A stretch of 64,000 bases of DNA from NCBI GenBank assembly GCA_945859605.1, contig OX243815.1, forward strand, positions 39,295,959 to 39,359,958. The letters are read 5' to 3'. A program made the translations under genes and the position numbers. This DNA comes from Lumbricus rubellus (Eukaryota > Annelida > Clitellata > Crassiclitellata > Lumbricidae). The notes under the pieces are model-generated. The model worked only from the letters and a program-made list of their open reading frames with translations. It was not told where the DNA came from and did no database searches. This document shows positions 38,807 through 50,294 of the stretch, in pieces (the stretch's first letter is position 1; each line of letters starts with the position of its first letter).

Positions 38807-39096
38807 CAGGGCCGGATTAAGGCGTGTTCAACATGTTCGACCGAACAGGGGCCCCCACACCTTAGGGGCCCCACAGACGAGAAAAACAATAATTTTTAGG
38901 AAACATTTGTATATTTTGACAAAAATTCGATCAGACAACTAAAAAAGGTCGTCAGCTGTTTCGGACGGGAAAAATCGGTATAGGCCTATTGTAAAGAAAT
39001 TTCGACAAAAGTCTAAAAAAGGTCGTAAGATTTTTCGATCAAAGATCCCTCCGAAATTTTCCGAAACGGCCCCCCACATTTCTTAATCCGGCCCTG
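38807..39096. mobile_element. hAT-type MITE with perfect 8-bp target duplication
   Basis: The ends CAGGGCCGGATTAAG and TTAATCCGGCCCTG are inverted repeats of the CAGGG hAT type. The element is flanked by GAACGAAA at 38799-38806 and 39097-39104. It has subterminal GGGGCCCC-type sequence, A-runs with AAAAAAGGTCGT repeats, and no ORF. Confidence 0.92.
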
Positions 39097-39184
39097 GAAC
39101 GAAAGTCATGTTGCCAGTTGAACGGAAAGAGACTGATACAAGCAGGGCCTACTACGCCATGGGGGGGATGGAAGCAGACTGCTT

Positions 39185-39670
39185 CCAATTTGGGCCAGGG
39201 GGGGAAAAGTTTTCCCCCCTAATGATAAAGTTGAGTATAGAAGATTTTCTCCTGAACATGTTCCCTCGGTATTCCCCAACATCTGCCATGGACTTCCTCC
39301 TGGCAAATTCCTCGAACAATCCCCCTCCCCGTCATAACACAGGATAAATCTTCATTTAATTTGACTTTTTCTTAACACTCACTTAAATTTGTCACTTTCG
39401 CACCCATCAGGGTTTGCCACGTGGGGGGGGGGGGGGAGTAAGTAGTCTGATCCAACCTGTGCCAGAGGGAAATCCCCCTCTAATGATAGATGGGCATAAG
39501 AAATTTCCTTCAAGACATCTCTCTCGACATCTCCCCTCAGTACCGCCCCTCCTCCCCCACACCCACGGTAAATTCCCCTTGAACGTTCATCCCACTATCT
39601 CAAGTGTAAATCTTCATTTTAGTATGACCTTTGTCTTACATGTAGTCAGTTAAATTTGTCTCTGCACCTA
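39185..39670. repeat. Diverged tandem duplication, unit about 265 bp
   Basis: Two copies (about 39185-39405 and 39455-39670) share a GCCAG-G-run, CCCTCTAATGATA, a CATCTCCCC-type block, TAAATCTTCATTT and TTAAATTTGTC. The class is unknown. The overlapping ORFs are Pro-rich artefacts of G/C runs. Confidence 0.55.
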
Positions 39671-39751
39671 TAATATGGCGCTCTCTCACAACTCATAATT
39701 AATTACATTAATTGTTAAAAAAGTTAAGGTATATTTTATATCTACTGACAC

Positions 39752-40057
39752 CAAGGCCGTAGACAGGGGGTGTTTTGGGTGTTTGAACACACCCCGAAAT
39801 GGAAAATGCATAAAAAAATCAATTGCATTTTCTAATTTTTTAATGTACAAAAAGCATGAAAAAGCCACGAAAACACCCCCGAGGACAAAATTTTACCAAG
39901 ATTTCGATCGGACGACTAAAAAAAAAAGGTCATCAGAAATTTTGGCGGCGAAAATGGAAATTTTTCCCAAGATTTCGACCGGACGACATAACAAAAAATT
40001 TTGCGCCGCCACTGAAAACACCCCCCCCTCCGAAATAAAATCCTGGCTACGGCCTTG
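39752..40057. mobile_element. MITE with CAAGGCCGTAG ends and 8-bp target duplication
   Basis: CAAGGCCGTAGACAGG (39752-39767) and CCTGGCTACGGCCTTG (40042-40057) are inverted repeats with one mismatch. Flanking ACTGACAC occurs at 39744-39751 and 40058-40065, a perfect 8-bp duplication. The interior holds AAATTTTCGGACGAC-like segments and no gene. The 8-bp duplication suggests the hAT or a similar superfamily. Confidence 0.9.
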
Positions 40058-40774
40058 ACTGACACTGCATTTGTTTTATAGTAGGCCCTATAGGTCTTAA
40101 ATAAAATGAAAGATATTTTAAGAATGAATGTTCGTGATATGAGGCAAATAAACAACCGTAAATGAGCACTTTGTTTATAGTAAAAGGTCTTAGTACGTTT
40201 ATGTAAACTTTAATCAAGCACTAAAAGCTTGGTTGCTCAACAATTAAAGTTCAAATCAAGTAAAGCAAATGGTTTTTATATTCCACCCTCAAACATTAAG
40301 CACTATTGAAGTCTGCACAAATGCAATAAGCTTACAGTTGAGGGAAATGTTCGGGGGGATTGTCCTATTGAAACGCTCTGGTGGAATCCAGAGAGGAAAT
40401 TACGGCGAATGGTGCGGGGAAATGTCCATCGGATTTGTCTGGATCTCAAAATGGATGTTGCTGAGCATTGTGCAACTGATAGTGCTCAACTTGATACACC
40501 AAAAGAAGTTGATATTTTGCTGAAAGCTGGACCTTTCTAAACTTCACAGGACTACAATAGCTACACTACCGGTACTAGTGTTTAACGCACTGTTAACCCA
40601 TATGAGAAATTTTTAAATGTTACCATTATATTGTGCAAATTTTAAAAAAATTAAATAATGGAAAGGAGACATTTTATGACATCCTAAGCCATGTTTCTGA
40701 GCCTTAAATTCACGAGCAATTTTGTGAAGATGACAGCTTAAAAGGTAGGCCTACAATTACAGGGTGCAAATCCA

Positions 40775-40930
40775 AAAATGTGAAATTTTCATGACTTTGT
40801 TGTTAATAAACAGCTAGCAAACAAGAGCCCAAAACGTGCGCTCTAGTCGATGCCAACATCTAAAAATGCGGTTTTTTTTCTGGGGCTCCGCCCCAGACCC
40901 CGCTGGGGGAGCTTACGACGCTCCCCCAGA
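40775..40930. repeat. Dispersed repeat, copy 2
   Basis: It matches 9380-9545 in order (TAGCAAACAAGAGCCCAAAAC, AAAATGCGG, TTTCTGGGGCTCCGCC) and continues with GC-rich CCCCAGACCCCGCTGGGGGAG, which can fold on itself. Confidence 0.6.
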
Positions 40931-41620
40931 CCCCCTAGTCGCTATGGGCTTCGTGCCTTCGGCACTCGCAGTTTCGCGCCGAAGGCGCTTGCAATATAGG
41001 GGAAATTTTTCTGTCAGGGGGGGGATTGCTTCCACCTTACAGGGGGGGGATAGTAGGCCCTGGATACAAGGATCGTGTTTAGCCTACATCGAGAGAAATG
41101 CAATGGTCACAGCAGAGTGAATGGATCAGGTGTGATTTACGGAAAATTTCAAGGTGTGAACGGTATAAGATCAGCTAAACCTGGTGAAATCTCGAAAGGA
41201 AGATGAGAAGTAATTAAAGTGATTAGACTCACGTTTTGAACGTGCGAAAATATTAATTAAAGAGCATTGTTCAGAAATGAGTGAAGTGAACAGTGTCCGC
41301 TTAGCTGATGTAATGTAATTAGTAATACATACAGTGTAATGTAATTAGTAATACCTACAGGGCCACTCACAGCCATAGTAATGTGTCAGCTAATGTCTGG
41401 CATCTAATGTTTAACGTGAAACACTTGAATTTTTGCACTTAGTGTGATTCTGATCTGCCTTTTTGAAACATGTTGTATAATTGTCCAAAATATTGGTATT
41501 TGAATTCTAGCGTCTCTCTTACCTTGGTGTGCAAGCATTGTGCGCCAGTGCTGCTGCTTTCTAACTTAATAATGGGTTTACTTTATTGCTTCAATTGTAT
41601 CACGTTTCGTATTGATTCCT
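40931..41620. other. No recognisable gene
   Basis: AT-rich sequence with a 26-bp duplicated motif (AATGTAATTAGTAATAC at about 41312 and 41338). No coding or mobile feature is identified. Confidence 0.4.
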
Positions 41621-41621
41621 T

Positions 41622-41710
41622 CGTTCATTTAGTCCGAAAACTTATATAGCGCCCTTCAAGAAATCTACTCAGAGGCGCTCCCAGCCCAACCACGGCTAAA
41701 AAGATAGTTT
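41622..41710 (-). mobile_element. LINE/SINE 3' tail
   Basis: On the minus strand GGGAGCGCCTCTGAGTAG, then CTTGAAGGGCGCTATATAAG, is the same tail as at 22003-22090 and 52496-52565. Confidence 0.6.
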
Positions 41711-42479
41711 TTTAATGTCAGTATGTATTGTACATGTCTAATGTGTGTGTCTATTTCACATGAAATAAATAACTTCTCAATGATTATAAGTGATGTGTGA
41801 TGTGCAAAGATCCAGCTGATGATATTTGTTGGTTTTAATTTTCCTCAAATCATTGACCGTTCCTTACTATTGCTATTATTTTTTTTTGGCTGAGTTACAT
41901 CATTCTTCAGGAGTTGAAAATCACCTGGAAAGGAAATTAATAATTATATATCATTATTATTCTTGTTATTTTTACTCGAGGTACCTCAGATCCCTGAAGA
42001 TTTTTAAACATCTGGAGATGTAAAATGCATTCTGGGAAGGCTAGAACTCATCAGGATCATCCGACGAATGCAGATAATATTAATAATAACGAGGATAATT
42101 ATAATATTATTATCTTTATCACTATTACTATTGTTATTAAAGTCATAATTATCATCATAATTATTATTATTGTTAATATTTTTATTATTACTATCATAGT
42201 TTTGATAAGCTTGTAAATATAGTTTAATTCATTGCAGAGGCAATGTATACATGGCAGGCGGATTTTCTGTACATGCCAAGTCATTGGACTTGGACATGTA
42301 GGGCCCACAGTTACTGCAGGGTTAAGGGTTTCCTCTAAAAGCAAATGTTTTTTTAGTGATTCTCTGAAGCAGCAGATTTAGGGTTGCATCAGTTATTATA
42401 TTATGTTTAGTTTTGTGTTATTTTTATTATTTCATTCATTTGTTACTGCAGTATGTCTACGTTATTTGAAAACAGGCCC

Positions 42480-42712
42480 AAGTTACAGAATTTATTGTGT
42501 ATAAGTTATCATCTATTGATTCTCAATCGTGTACTAATTTATCATCTATTGATTATTAATTGTGTATTGTTATTGTGTATAAGTTATCATCTATTCATTC
42601 TATTGATTGTCAATAGTGTATTAATTTATCATCTAATGATTATTAATTGTGTATTGTTATTGTGTATAAGTTATCATCTATTGATTACCAATTGTGTATT
42701 GTTATTGTCGAT
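42480..42712. repeat. Tandem repeat with TTATCATCTATTGATT units
   Basis: TGTGTATAAGTTATCATCTA and TTTATCATCTATTGATTATT alternate several times, with a higher-order period of about 110 bp. The Leu/Ile-rich ORF over it is an artefact. Confidence 0.85.
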
Positions 42713-43878
42713 TGAACATATATGAATATTGTCATGCATATTTTTTATGTGTATGTCTTTTAAAACTTCTTTAATTGTGCACATTCTTCTGCATGCTTAG
42801 TTTTCATTAGCGCAATTTTTGTGTGAAACTGTCATGTGTGCATTACTTTCGTCGATTTCTGTGGAAATGTAAGATAAAAAATGTTTACAAGAAATCTGAG
42901 CGAATAAGGGAGGAAATGATTTCATATGAAACGGTGTAACTTCAGAGTTTGTCTGCCCAAGTCGGCCATTAGGGAGATCCAGTGAGGGTCATGGAAAGGG
43001 AGGAGTGACCCAGATGCTGAGGGGGATGGCTGGATGCTCTTTGGCCACCCCATAAAGAATCTTGATTCAACCGTTCAAGTGGGTCATTTGTGGCACCCAC
43101 CTTCAATCAGTGGAATATTATTGACATTCCTTGGTTATCCTATAATACTAAGTATAGTTACGATTATGAACTATTGAATTTTTTCGTTTGCTTCAGTGTG
43201 ACTCTAAAGTGTGCAACCCTGTTCGGCCGAACATGTTAAACTTGCATAACTTTGCCTCTGGACCCTCTGTGATAAATAAATTATGTGCGCGGAGGACCGA
43301 TGGGTTTTCAGAATTAAGGGCGTCACTGGAGGGTAATCACAGCACTTGAGTCCGCACTATCCTTACTGCTGTCCTGATACCTTTGATAAATGAGAGACTG
43401 ATGAGGTAAACTAGGCCTAAGTCGATCATTATTCGTGAGCTTTTTAGTTATGGAGGAAAATCATTCCAATTCCATATTGAGGGAGCAACCGGTGTCCCGT
43501 CAAAAGCGCGCAGGACAAAAGCGCGCCGACAAAAGCGCGCCGACAAAAGCGCGACCCGTCAAAAGCGCGCAGGACAAATGCGCGCCGACATAAGCGCGCA
43601 GTGAACAAGCAAAAACGATGAAAAAACTCACTCACTAACTCATGTGTAATTGTCTGGAAAATATGCAAACCAAACAACGGAATAAAATTCGAATGTCCAA
43701 AAATTAATAAAAGTTCTCCAAAATTTTTACTGCTATAAGAGTCTAATCTAATCAATCTAATGAAGGCAAATTTGCAATGAACGTGAACTACGGACGAAAA
43801 ATATAATGTCCACAATATTAAGTTAAAGTGTTCGAAGTTTAAATCGCAAATATAGTCTATTCTATTCAATGTTTTTAA

Positions 43879-44724
43879 CCCTTATAGGGTAACCCCTTTT
43901 CGGTTACAGTTGTTGGTAACCGGGGGGTAAAAAATTACCCCCAATTTATTTTCGTCAAATTTAGGGAAATGTTTAACCAATTTTGGTCCTGTTTAATTTT
44001 TCTGATAGACAAGGACATTGTTGAACGTAATGAGTAACAAATCTTGAATTAAAATGATGACTCGTGATTATAAGCGGTCTGATTAGCTCATGACCAACTT
44101 CTAGCAGGAACACACAGCGCTTGTCCAAACGTAGGCCTACTGCATGAATGTGCCTGATCTCGCCATGTTAGATTCTGCAACTTCTATAATTATGACATAC
44201 ATGTACGCGTTGAGCGCTGCTGCATCAACCAAGAAATAGAAGAGGTCATCTTCTGGTCCTGTAACTGCAATTATATCCCTTTGTTTCCTGGTTGATTGAG
44301 TCCACGGCGCCTTTTGTGGCGTTGTAATCACCTATTTCTTTCGATAGCTTTATGCAAAAGTAAGTAAACTACACTAATATAATGCAAACTGAAATATAAA
44401 TCATACAGCAAAGAATGGCTATAATTCATATGCAAAAATACAAGAACCACATATCTCCAACAATTCAGTGCTATCAACTACTATGCTTACATCTACATAG
44501 TGTAGAAATGATTTATCAAGTACTGGAATATGAAACCTTACTTTTCACACTAGTCTGCCGCTAGGTGGCAGCGCAATGTGGCACAGCTGAAAACGACATT
44601 GTGAAGAAAAAACATATTTAGGAAAAGTCACAAAAGCAAAAGTCTAATTTCTTTTATTCAAAAAAAGTATACGAAAAAAAGTAGACTGGGGGTAATTTTT
44701 TACCCCCCGGTTACCCTATAAGGG
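43879..44724 (-). mobile_element. piggyBac-like element, nested
   Basis: CCCTTATAGGGTAAC and GTTACCCTATAAGGG end repeats are flanked on both sides by TTAA (43875-43878 and 44725-44728), the piggyBac target signature. A second inverted block (GGTAACCGGGGGGTAAAAAA) lies just inside each end. The element lies within the larger inverted-repeat element, so it inserted later or was captured by it. Confidence 0.85.
44137..44331 (-). pseudogene. piggyBac transposase fragment
   Basis: The minus-strand frame contains D-D-L-F-Y-F-L-V-D-A-A-A-L-N-A-Y. This matches the conserved FYxxxDxAxxNAY segment near the C-terminal end of piggyBac transposases, preceded by a TRKQRD-type basic stretch. Nothing of the rest of the catalytic domain is intact. 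Its position inside TTAA-flanked termini supports the call. Confidence 0.65.
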
Positions 44725-45742
44725 TTAAACAAATCGATCCATACTAGTGCTCAAGTTAATGTCTGTTGCGTTTCCATTTTTCACATTGAAATGTTAGCCT
44801 ATGGGCGAAAATTACAATGCAGTGGTTTATTTAATTTCTTATTTGTGGACAAACAACTTTCAATAATTGTCTTGATGAAAGGCTCCAAATATTGACCACA
44901 TGTAGGTGACAAGTATAGGTGTTTGGATATTGCTTTAATTTCTGTTAGGCGAAGTGAAAGTGCAGACTTTGGTCGACGCCGCGCGCTTATGTCGGCGCGC
45001 ATTTGACATCTGCGCGCTTTTGTCGGCGCGCTTTTGTCGGCGCGCTTTTGTCGGCGCGCTTTTGTCCTGCGCGCTTTTGACGGGGTGCCGGAGCAACCAC
45101 ATCCAACGCCCTGCTACACAATAATTATTATAATGTGACTTCGGGTTAATATTTACTTGGAAGCATATTTTGTTGCTTTGGAGCAGGGTAAACGTATGCA
45201 CAAAACTTTGTGTTTCCAATTTTGAGTAGGCCTACGGTATCAGCTGAAGACTGAAGTCCTATTGCTGTTGTTATCATTTTTGTATTAAAAAATGTAGACT
45301 TAGCCTATTTCGTCGACTCACTCTTGTCTATCTGTGTTAATTTTTATCGTCTTAAGTAGATAGAGCAGCGCGATTCAAAATGTAAAGTAGGTCATTTTCC
45401 AAGTTATTTCAAGGCACTTTTCTAATGGTAAAGTATTTCCATTTATAACTCCTCCAGTGAAGTTTAAAGAGAGGTGGTTTACCGATGCCAGTCAATTGTG
45501 AGTGCAGAATTAGAGAGGAGAGTGCAAGTGGGTGGGAGCTTAGATTAGAAGTGGAAAGAGACTGATGTGGAAATGACATATTGAGGTGATTCCGGATTCC
45601 CTCAGATAGTAGGATTCAACGCGGTAATAGAGATCGCTTAATTTCGCTTTAAAGAGTGACTGAACTATAATTCGCAGTCACTGCATCTGTTCTCTACGCC
45701 CGGTTTCTAGTCCGTTTGTGCATGGGAACCAGCGCATGCCCT

Positions 45743-46163
45743 TCATATTCTTCGCAGTGTACCACACGGCTCAAGTACTTTGTCGGAGCTGTCGCAAACC
45801 TGCTTCTGAACGCTAAATACTTTACCTGAAACAAGAAAACCAACCAGAGTAGGCTAACGTTTATAGTTAGTGGATCTGGTTTAAAATAATTATTTATAGT
45901 CTATTATAGACCTCATTCTGCTTTATAGTCTTGCTTTGTCTCAGCGGTTAGAATAGTTACGCGAAATTTACGGTGGGCCGACAATGATGATAATTATGAG
46001 GATGAAGATGACTACGATGATGATGATGATGATGATGATGACGCCGACGACGACGATAGAATGCTGATGACGACGACGAAAATGATGACAACTACACAGC
46101 GCATAGTGCAATGTCGAGACGGACGATGGATATTAAGACTGATCATTATGATTGCTGAGGAAG

Positions 46164-46257
<94 letters not shown>

Positions 46258-47662
46258 GGATATACACAGCATAGATCTAAATGAGTAACTGCTACCCACC
46301 ATTATCTCCAGAGGCGTTGCAGGCTGTCTTGCCCAAGTTGACACCTCCCCTGCAAGTGAAGGACAGGCACTCCTCACCCAGAGTCATATCCGGATAGAGC
46401 CCATCGTCTAGGTTGGCGCAGTTCTGCTCTTTACCGCACGGTGGTGGTGTACGAGATATACTGGAAAAGAAATGCCATCAATGGCCAGACTCAGTTATTA
46501 TTTCTTAAAACCTGGACAATTCAACCGTGAGATTATATTATGATGTAGGATTAATGATGTGGCTCCATGGCTTGTCTTACGAGATATTCCTTTGCCCTAG
46601 TATAATAATCATGGAGATCATGAGACTTGAGAATATGAATGATGCTGGTCGATAGGATTTTGATGCTGATCGAGCATTGGTTCATCAATGTAATGAGACG
46701 AGATGCCTCTGAATTGAAGCATTAAAATAGGCCTACTACCATTTGCCAGTTTAATAAAGAAAATTAATAGGCCTACTCGATTTTCAAGCACTAAGCTCAG
46801 TGATTGTAGGCCTGCAATGCCTGTATGTTGGTTACTCGATCGTAGGATAGCATATAGGTCTATGTTTTTGATTATTAATAATTATTATACATGTACATGT
46901 ACGTATAAATACTGCATAAAAGGCTAATGCCAATCAATGCAAAATGAAAAACATTGATATCCAATAATAGGCCTACAATATTATTAGATGCTAAGCGTTA
47001 AAGAAACGCACTCGTCGCATTTCTGTGTAATCTGGTTGAAGACTGAGTTCGGAGTTGGACATTCAACCAAGGTTCCGACTCCAGCGACGCAGTTCGTGTA
47101 TGAATGACAGGTGGAACAGCATGGACCATCGATCATCCGACTGCAGTCCGCTTGGGCTTCGACGACGAAAGCCACTGCAACAGACAAACCAGGACTCAAC
47201 GATTATCAGCAAAAAATAACCAAAACTTTTCGATATCATTATCATCTCAAACAAGACTTTTCGATATAATTATAGCAAAACAAGACTTATCGATATCGTC
47301 ACAACGAACAAGACTTTTCGATATCATCAGGGGTGATCAGGCCTATAGCAAACAAGACTTTTCGATAAAATCATAACAAAGAAGACTTCTCGATATAGGC
47401 GTAACAAACTTCTTGATATCATTACAACTACCAAGACTTGTCGATATATAGCATGCAGTCAGTCAACTATGCTGCTTTTTTTATGAAGCTATAGGTTCCA
47501 CAGAAGATGCTGTATATATTATTATGGCGCACTGTTGATGTGTTTAAAATAAGTAATTAGTACACCTAAGCAATTTTGATATAATTATTGCACGGTATGA
47601 GACACTAAATCGAACTGTAGAAGTTGGTGAAGGGGAAGTGGGTGAGACTACGGCCGCGTGTT

Positions 47663-47737
<75 letters not shown>

Positions 47738-49074
47738 GTGGCTCACATCCTGTCAGATTGTCAAAGTCTAAAGGTAGGTAGACCTTGTTGGACAGCTGCT
47801 GTAAAATGAGCAATATGAGAGATATAACATAGGCCTAGCATATGAGCTTATCACATTTATGTACCAGAGACCTCTTTTGATAAATTTGAGTACCTTGGAT
47901 CTGAAGTGCATGGTTATGGTGCCAGGTACCTGAGCAATAAGCGGAAGAATTAACCAAGGTGAAACAATTTGTCATAGGCTACTGTAACAAACGAACTGGT
48001 CTAACTTAAGCAACACATTAATTGGTGCAGGTTAGTATGGTCATATTTATAACCTGCCAAAGATCATTATATTATGAAGCTGCTGCAAGCATTTTCGCAT
48101 TTTTATACAATGAAAAAGAAATCTAGAGTGAAATAATTTGTTTCACTTTCATTATGCCAACGATGATTTGGTGTGTGTAGGCCTGTACAAGCTTATGTGT
48201 CAATAATCGAATCAAGTCATAGGCACATACTCTAGGCGGGTCAGCCACATATAGCCCAACGTGCCCCAATTATTGAGGAGGGGCATGGCCAATGACCACG
48301 CCAAAAATGTCCAAAGGAGAATTTATTAAAATATTGACGGCTTCTTCAAAACAGATACAGAGTAGTGAAATGCTGTAAGAAGCGCTATGATGAAAACTTC
48401 GATTCCTTTATTAATTAAGGTCTGTCTTCATGTCTTCAAAACTTCAATATGAAACAAATTATTTATATTATGCTAAGCCTAACCAAACGCCCTATGGCGT
48501 AGGCCTAACACCGGCAGCGCGCATGCATAATGTCCCCGGTTTAGTGAAAATCGGACATAATATTATAAATGGCCTCAATGATGACAATCAAGTCTAGAGC
48601 ACTGACGCTGATCTCGCTGATTGTTCCCCTAGCCCCATTGTTTGGTACAAGTTTAAGCCACTGTAGGAATCAATCACATCGCTACAATTTTGGCGTGGGC
48701 TACTCTATATGCTCACATTGTATGTGACTAAACGTTTCTATCATTGAGTCACCTACAAATGTTACTGTACGTGCTCCAGAATGAGTCCAGATATCCAAAT
48801 ATCTACAGGTAATTTCACCATGTTGGCTTACACCAGGGTAATCCTAACGAGCACAAGCAAGTAGGTCTATCTATGCATGCGTGCATGTATACGTGGATAT
48901 TATGTAGCCTAGTATTATAATTATAGGCCTAGGCTACATGATGTAGGCCTATAGGCCTAATTGTTAACGCGCGTACAACCGTAGGCTTACATATTATGTA
49001 ATTATGAGTGTATAGAAGTCATTGTATTATCCATTCAAACCTGCGACGGTGATGATGAATATTTCTGGGATCAT
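45743..49074 (-). CDS. Secreted two-domain CBM14 (peritrophin-like) chitin-binding protein, 4 exons
   Basis: Minus-strand join 49074-49041, 47174-47012, 46460-46300, 45825-45743: 441 nt, 146 residues plus TGA. Exon 1 encodes MIPEIFIITVA and ends in G|GTTTGA. Exon 2 (after CTGTTGCAG) completes the signal peptide with VAFVVEAQA, then the first Cys-rich domain C-S-x3-D-G-P-C-C-x2-C-x5-C, ECPTPNSVFNQITQKC. Exon 3 (after TTTTCCAG) starts the second: CGKEQNC, DDGLYPDMTLGEECLSFTC, GKTAC. Exon 4 (after GTTTCAG) completes it with KVFSVQKQVCDSSDKV. Phases 1, 2 and 1 match at all junctions, and exon 4 supplies the missing VF-x4-QVCD end of the CBM14 fold, which strongly supports the model. CBM14 proteins bind chitin extracellularly. 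The exon 2 donor GTGCGT is non-optimal; without splicing the frame would stop at 46984. Confidence 0.82.
45985..46050. repeat. (GAT)n / (GAC)n microsatellite
   Basis: GATGATGAT runs grading into GACGACGAC. It lies in the last intron of the CBM14 gene model. Confidence 0.9.
46164..46256. repeat. (AATC)n microsatellite
   Basis: About 23 perfect AATC units just downstream (on the minus strand) of CBM14 exon 3. The Ser/Ile/Asn/Gln ORF is an artefact. Confidence 0.97.
47213..47449. repeat. Degenerate minisatellite, AACAAGACTTTTCGATAT units
   Basis: About eight imperfect copies of a roughly 30-bp unit built on CAAGACTTTTCGATATCATC occur in CBM14 intron 1, just upstream (on the minus strand) of exon 2. 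Each keeps a TCGATAT core. The units vary in length and are interrupted once by a TAGGCCTA-like insert. Confidence 0.85.
47664..47736. repeat. (GA)n microsatellite
   Basis: GA repeat with a single GT interruption near 47692, in CBM14 intron 1. Confidence 0.97.
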
Positions 49075-49444
49075 AATTTCCGTTTCCGCCAAATCGTTTA
49101 CTGTTACGTAGTCCTACTACATACAGGCTGAATAATATCCTCCTACGCTCCACACTGCCCACAGTCAATGTAATTGTTATGTTTATTTTACTGATAACGC
49201 TTAGAGCCGATAACAGGAGTAAACTTCAAATCGCCACGGATAGCAGGTGTGTAGTTGTCAACTGACACATCACAATATTATTATTATCATAATGTGAATG
49301 TGAATAGACGGCTGCACTGACTATTTATTATCTGTTATAATTTCGAACATTGTGGAAAGTCGGCCAGATCACAACAGATGGAGTTGTTGGCTAATTGATA
49401 ATGGAAGCGATAGGGTCAAGATATGCTGACATTATACATGTACG

Positions 49445-49783
49445 TATGTATGTATGTTTGTATGTATGTATGTATGTATGTATGTATGTATGTATGTATG
49501 TATGTATGTATGTATGTATGTATGTATGTATGTATGTATGTATGTATGTATGTATGTATGTATGTATGTATGTATGTATGTATGTATGTATGTATGTATG
49601 TATGTATGTATGTATGTATGTATGTATGTATGTATGTATGTATGTATGTATGTATGTATGTATGTATGTATGTATGTATGTATGTATGTATGTATGTATG
49701 TATGTATGTATGTATGTATGTATGTATGTATGTATGTATGTATGTATGTATGTATGTATGTATGTATGTATGTATGTATGTAT
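49445..49783. repeat. (TATG)n microsatellite, about 85 units
   Basis: A nearly perfect TATG repeat, the longest tetranucleotide tract in the window. It is followed by TGCATGTA-type sequence and then directly by a mariner-type MITE. Long ORFs on both strands are artefacts. Confidence 0.97.
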
Positions 49784-49876
49784 GCATGTATTGAATGCAT
49801 GTATGTATGCATGCATGTATATATGCATTTATGTATGTAGCCTATGTCTGTATGTATATATGTATGTATTGCATGT

Positions 49877-50281
49877 ACACTGTGTCCCAATAAATCGGGA
49901 CCCCTTTTTATAATGTGAATAAAACTGGCAAATATTCATCGATTGTCAGAATTTCAAAACTGTTTTTATCCTGAGATAATTATCTACAAATCGGTAATTT
50001 ATGAACGGCCCTCGCTAAAAAATTACGTCACAATGACGTCGTTAATTTACATATCGAAACCAAATGTCAACAAAAATCGTTGTGTTCGGTACTTAACATT
50101 TGAATTCTCTGATGCAAATGACGTAATTGTGACGTCAATATTCATGCCAGAAACTTCATATTTGAACCAGTGGAAGATAATTATCTCAGGATAAAAACAG
50201 TTTTTAAATTTTGAAAATCGATTAAGATTAGCCTGTTTTATTCACATTATAAAAAGGGTCCCGATTTATTGGGACACAGTG
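49877..50281. mobile_element. TA-flanked mariner-type MITE with long inverted repeats
   Basis: CACTGTGTCCCAATAAATCG at the left and CGATTTATTGGGACACAGTG at the right are perfect inverted repeats. They extend through GGACCCTTTTTATAATGTGAATAAAAC, over 40 bp in all. TA flanks both ends. Further inverted segments (CTGTTTTTATCCTGAGATAA with its complement, and TGACGTCA-like blocks) make almost the whole 405 bp foldable. No ORF of a transposase is present. Confidence 0.92.
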
Positions 50282-50294
50282 TATATACATTATA

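Larger units (their letters stand above)
43488..45092. mobile_element. Large inverted-repeat element with GCGCGCTTTTGTC arrays
   Basis: The left terminus GTGTCCCGTCAAAAGCGCGC and the right terminus GCGCGCTTTTGACGGGGTGC are inverted. Each is followed inward by tandem 13-bp units (CGACAAAAGCGCG or complement; about six on the left, seven on the right), so the arms are over 100 bp. GAGCAAC(C) occurs immediately outside each end, a likely 7-8-bp target duplication. No transposase of its own is visible. A piggyBac-like element sits inside. Confidence 0.8.

Noticed and set aside
46984..47199. 71-residue minus-strand ORF as a single-exon gene
   Set aside because: Its first codons are intron sequence upstream of a good acceptor, and splicing at GA|GTGCGT joins it in frame to the rest of a CBM14 protein.
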